Below the pieces are notes generated by a model. It saw only the letters and a list, made by a program, of their open reading frames with translations, did not search any database and was not told the DNA's origin. 8,916 nucleotides of DNA from NCBI GenBank assembly GCA_040080915.1, contig JBEBHD010000227.1:1-8916 (forward strand). The letters run 5' to 3'. The translations under genes and the position numbers were made by a program. This stretch comes from M3007 sp040080915 (lineage in GTDB: Bacteria > Bacteroidota > Bacteroidia > Chitinophagales > Saprospiraceae). Positions 6,585-8,916 of the stretch are shown one piece after another. Numbering within the stretch: the stretch's first letter is position 1; each line of letters opens with the position of its first letter.

Positions 6585-7394
6585 ATGCGAAATGTTATTG
6601 GATTTTTGCTTGCTGGTATTCCAGCCCTGCTTTTGGGCCAAGTCTTCATGCGGCCCGTTGGCCATGCTGCGGCGCTGGCATTGGGCGGCGCGACGGCGGC
6701 CTATCCGGGCCTTCAGGCCGGATTGAGCAACGACGCTGCCCTCGGCATGGCTCCCCGTGCTGGCATTCTGCTCGGCTCGGCGTTGCCGTTTGGTATAGGC
6801 GGCTGGCAAACCGCTCGTTTTCAGGGCTTTTTTCGCACAGGTGCCAACGACGGACTTGGGTTGGACATGGCGCATTCGGGTATTGAGGCATATTCCGAGC
6901 AGCAGTTCCGGTTGGCGTACGGACGGCGATTGGGCACCGGTTTGTGGCTCGGTGGCAGTGCCAATGTGCTGCGCGTTTCGGCCCAGGAATACGGCAGTGC
7001 CACGGGGTTTACCTTCAATCTGAGTGTGTTGGCCAACCCGCTCCCAAAGGTGTGGTTAGGGGCTCAAGTGCAAAATCCGGTACAGGCCGAACTGGCCGGA
7101 ACCGCCGTGCCCGCCGTGTTGCGCATCGGTGCCGCCTGGGTGCCGAGTTCGACGCTCACGGTTTTGGCCGAAACGGAGAAAGACTTGGACCGTCCGGCAC
7201 AGGTGAAAATAGGTTTGGAGTACCGCCCGGTGCCCAAGGTCGTTGTCCGGACGGGAGTTCGTACCGAACCTGCCCGTTTGGGGCTTGGGGGCGGGTTTCG
7301 CTTGGCCAACGGCATGGAAATCGGTGTGGCGGGCGAGTGGCACCCAACGCTCGGCATCACCCCGGCGGCCGTATTCGTCTGGCAGCGGGAATAA
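6585..7394 (+). CDS. Secreted outer-membrane beta-barrel protein, distantly PorV/PorQ-like
   Basis: The protein has 269 residues. ATG at 6585 gives a good signal peptide (MRNVIGFLLAGIPALLLGQ), whereas an in-frame ATG at 6477 would overlap the GH1 gene and bury it. After cleavage come GHAAALALGGATAAYPG and a Gly/Ala-rich stretch with a spaced Asn-Asp (GLSNDAALG). The position corresponds to the GGA ... NPAGL region of PorV-like proteins, but the diagnostic WNPAGL is missing. The rest alternates short amphipathic strands (FRLAYGRRLGTGLWLGGSANVL, WLGAQVQNPVQ, VLRIGAAWVP, VKIGLEYRP, VVVRTGVRTEP, MEIGVAGEWHP), as expected for a small outer-membrane barrel of about 12 strands. The family is not securely identified; a PorQ-like or general outer-membrane barrel is most likely. 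It follows GH1 by 55 bp on the same strand, so it could be co-transcribed or use its own promoter. Confidence 0.7.
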   Translation: MRNVIGFLLAGIPALLLGQVFMRPVGHAAALALGGATAAYPGLQAGLSNDAALGMAPRAGILLGSALPFGIGGWQTARFQGFFRTGANDGLGLDMAHSGIEAYSEQQFRLAYGRRLGTGLWLGGSANVLRVSAQEYGSATGFTFNLSVLANPLPKVWLGAQVQNPVQAELAGTAVPAVLRIGAAWVPSSTLTVLAETEKDLDRPAQVKIGLEYRPVPKVVVRTGVRTEPARLGLGGGFRLANGMEIGVAGEWHPTLGITPAAVFVWQRE

Positions 7395-7411
7395 TTCTTG
7401 CACAGCCTACC

Positions 7412-7427
7412 TAATCAACTAATCAAC
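7412..7427 (+). repeat. TAATCAAC tandem repeat in the leader of the EAD11-TPR gene
   Basis: The octamer TAATCAAC is repeated exactly at 7412-7419 and 7420-7427. It lies in an A/C-rich spacer of 44 bp that is almost free of G and has no SD, just before the ATG at 7439. In Bacteroidota such unstructured A-rich leaders commonly replace an SD for translation initiation. No -7 box is evident here, so the gene is probably read from upstream. Confidence 0.4.
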
Positions 7428-7438
7428 CAACCTACGCA

Positions 7439-8791
7439 ATGGAACTGATCGTCGCCTTTCAAAGCCTCAAAGACCGAATCCGAAAAAGCGAGACCGAAGA
7501 GGCGCTCGCCGACCTGGCAGCCCTGCTGGAAAACCATGATGCCGACCTGCTGGACGAGGTGTTTGCCCTCCAGCAACAAATGAACCTGTGCCAACAGCAG
7601 AGCCGCCTCAACCTGATTGACAACAAAGACTACTCCATCACATTCAGCAACATCAGTTTTTCTACCCTGCGCCTGATCACCGTGGCGAGCAAGCAGTTGC
7701 AGGGCCGACAAAATACCTCCGTGCCCTCTTCGGGCCTTTCGGTGACGGACTCCACGGCCCCACAGCCCGTAGCCTCTGCCGCCAGCGGCGAAACGCCCAA
7801 TCTGCTGCAAATGGGCTATCAGAAAATGCAGGACGGCGACTACTCCGGTGCCATGAACGACCTGACGGCTCATTTGGACAAATACCCGCAGTCATGGGAA
7901 GCCAAACACAATCTGGCAGCCTTGCACGAAACACTCGGCCTGTGGGACGAGGCCATTCACTGGTACTCCGAGGCCGTTCACATCAACCCCAAACTGGCCG
8001 TTGCCCTGAACAACCGGGGCAATATCCGCATGGATCAACAGGCCGATTTCGATCGGGCGTACAAGGATTTCAACGCCGCCATCGTGGCCGATCCCGACTT
8101 GCTCACGGCCCGCTTCAACCGCGCCTTGGCCAGCATGCACTTGGGCCAGTATGTCCAGGCCATTCAGGACCTGGATGTTTGCGTGCAAAAAGATTTTCAG
8201 AAAACGACGGCCTGCGGCTTGCGCGGCGTGTGTCGGGTACACAGCCAGGATTACGATGGCTCCATGGCCGATTTGAAAATTGCCATTCAGGCCGACCCCG
8301 AAAATGCCGCCTACTGGGGGAGCTACGGGCTTTGCCAGTACCACCTCGGCCACTACCGCGACTCGATCGAATACCTCGACCACGGCCTGAAATTAGACCC
8401 CAACCAACCGGAAATGCAGACCGTGCGCGGCATCGCCTACTATTTTTTGGAGGAATACGACCCTGCGGAGCGCGACTTCCGGGAGTCCATACGCCTGTCG
8501 CCCGCTTATGCGTACGCGTGGTACTTCCTCGGATTGGTTCACAAAATGTGCGGAAACCCCACCGAGGCAATCAATTGTCTGAAGGAGGCTTACACCCACA
8601 ACCCCAACATGGCCGAAGCCTACGCCATCATCGGGGTTATCGCCTATGAGAACAACCATTTTGACGAGGCTATTCAGTTTTGCGAGCAGGCGCTGCAATG
8701 CGACCCGAATCAGGAGGTCGCCATTGAGTTCCTTGACAAAGCCCGCAAGGCCAAGAACACGGGCGGTATTTGGAGCAAGTTGTTTGGATGA
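7439..8791 (+). CDS. EAD11-like effector-associated domain / nine-TPR adaptor protein
   Basis: The protein has 450 residues and no signal peptide or membrane segment, so it should be cytoplasmic. Residues 1-86 form a small helical domain: AFQSLKDRIRKSETEEALADLAALLE, then LLDEVFALQQQMNLCQQQSRLNLIDNKDYSITFSNISFSTLRLI. This matches my recollection of effector-associated domain 11 (EAD11): an L-I-x-x-x-x-TEEAL start, a central LxxQ helix, and a G/D-L-I-x-x-E/D-Y-like turn. A Ser/Thr/Pro/Ala-rich linker (87-118) leads to nine TPR units of 34-35 residues (121-427); unit 3 (189-223) has one extra residue. Canonical positions are clear in each unit, such as ALNNRGN ... A ... ADPD. The protein ends in GGIWSKLFG, a short tail that may be amphipathic. 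EADs act as homotypic adaptor domains that link sensors to effectors such as caspases and trypsin-like proteases in predicted conflict and cell-death systems. TPRs would bind partner proteins. No catalytic domain is present, so an adaptor or scaffold role is inferred; the partners are unknown. Confidence 0.82.
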   Translation: MELIVAFQSLKDRIRKSETEEALADLAALLENHDADLLDEVFALQQQMNLCQQQSRLNLIDNKDYSITFSNISFSTLRLITVASKQLQGRQNTSVPSSGLSVTDSTAPQPVASAASGETPNLLQMGYQKMQDGDYSGAMNDLTAHLDKYPQSWEAKHNLAALHETLGLWDEAIHWYSEAVHINPKLAVALNNRGNIRMDQQADFDRAYKDFNAAIVADPDLLTARFNRALASMHLGQYVQAIQDLDVCVQKDFQKTTACGLRGVCRVHSQDYDGSMADLKIAIQADPENAAYWGSYGLCQYHLGHYRDSIEYLDHGLKLDPNQPEMQTVRGIAYYFLEEYDPAERDFRESIRLSPAYAYAWYFLGLVHKMCGNPTEAINCLKEAYTHNPNMAEAYAIIGVIAYENNHFDEAIQFCEQALQCDPNQEVAIEFLDKARKAKNTGGIWSKLFG

Positions 8792-8916
8792 GAGCATGTT
8801 TATACCTCGCGCCGCAAGGTGCGAAGCCTCTTTTTCATGCTGAGTGTTGCTAAGAGCGTGTTGAAATTTCAGTCGCCGGGCTGCAAGCGGCGAATTTTGC
8901 TTCATGCTGCGGTGAA
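8791..8916. repeat. Two diverged tandem copies of a ~62-bp hairpin-bearing extragenic repeat
   Basis: Unit 1 (8791-8852) and unit 2 (8853-8916) share three blocks in the same order: AGAGCRTGTTKA (8791 and 8853), a stem-loop around GCAAG with TCGC and GCGA arms, and TTCATGCTG (8834 and 8901). In unit 1 the arms are TCGCGCC-gcaa-GGTGCGA. In unit 2 they are TCGCC and GGCGA around a GCTGCAAGC top. The arms differ in sequence but still pair. The spacing differs by 5 nt and about half of the bases are conserved. The array reaches the window edge and may continue. Confidence 0.5.
8807..8835 (+). terminator. Possible terminator of the EAD11-TPR gene (hairpin of repeat unit 1)
   Basis: TCGCGCC-gcaa-GGTGCGA (8807-8824) is a 7-bp stem with one G-U pair and a GNRA-type GCAA loop, 15 bp after the stop codon. 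TTTTT follows at 8831-8835. The six-base gap between stem and T-run weakens the call, but the position fits. Confidence 0.4.

Overview
The window looks like a piece of a moderately GC-rich Bacteroidota chromosome, probably from the Saprospiria/Chitinophagia side of the phylum. The lineage is inferred from several traits seen here: a PorV/PorQ-family outer-membrane protein typical of the type IX secretion system (T9SS), Sec signal peptides ending in -AQ or -SQ, almost no Shine-Dalgarno sequences, a promoter of the Bacteroidota form TTG-N19-TAnnTTTG, and an EAD11-like effector-associated domain. No rRNA, tRNA, CRISPR array, transposase or phage gene was found.

Layout. The left third (1-3683) is read on the minus strand. 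A 987-residue secreted protein carries a seven-bladed propeller, Ig/CARDB-like domains and a C-terminal caspase-like (C14) domain. A secreted parallel beta-helix protein follows 45 bp later and runs off the left edge. A 171-bp divergent intergenic region (3684-3854) contains three 10-bp GTGTAA-type direct repeats and separates this pair from the plus-strand genes. The first plus-strand gene is a PorV/PorQ-family outer-membrane barrel (3855-4964).

A 386-bp non-coding stretch follows (4965-5350). It holds a possible terminator for the PorV-like gene, a near-ideal Bacteroidota promoter, a hairpin exactly where the transcript should begin, a pyrimidine-rich tract, another hairpin, and a strong intrinsic terminator whose T9 tract ends 4 nt before the start codon of a GH1 beta-glycosidase gene (5351-6529). 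This is either a small-RNA gene ending against the next ORF or a roughly 245-nt attenuated 5' leader. After GH1 come a second, smaller outer-membrane barrel (6585-7394) and a cytoplasmic protein (7439-8791) with an N-terminal EAD11-like domain and nine TPR units. The window closes with two diverged tandem copies of a roughly 62-bp hairpin-bearing extragenic repeat.

How the genes may work together. Five of the six genes encode something plausibly exported or cytoplasmic adaptor-like rather than core metabolism. The PorV-like protein and the second barrel belong in the outer membrane. The propeller-caspase and the beta-helix protein are secreted and may form a minus-strand transcription unit. 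The EAD11-TPR protein resembles adaptors from the caspase/EAD-type conflict and signalling networks described in multicellular bacteria. However, the caspase here has a signal peptide and the EAD protein does not, so a direct link between them is speculative.
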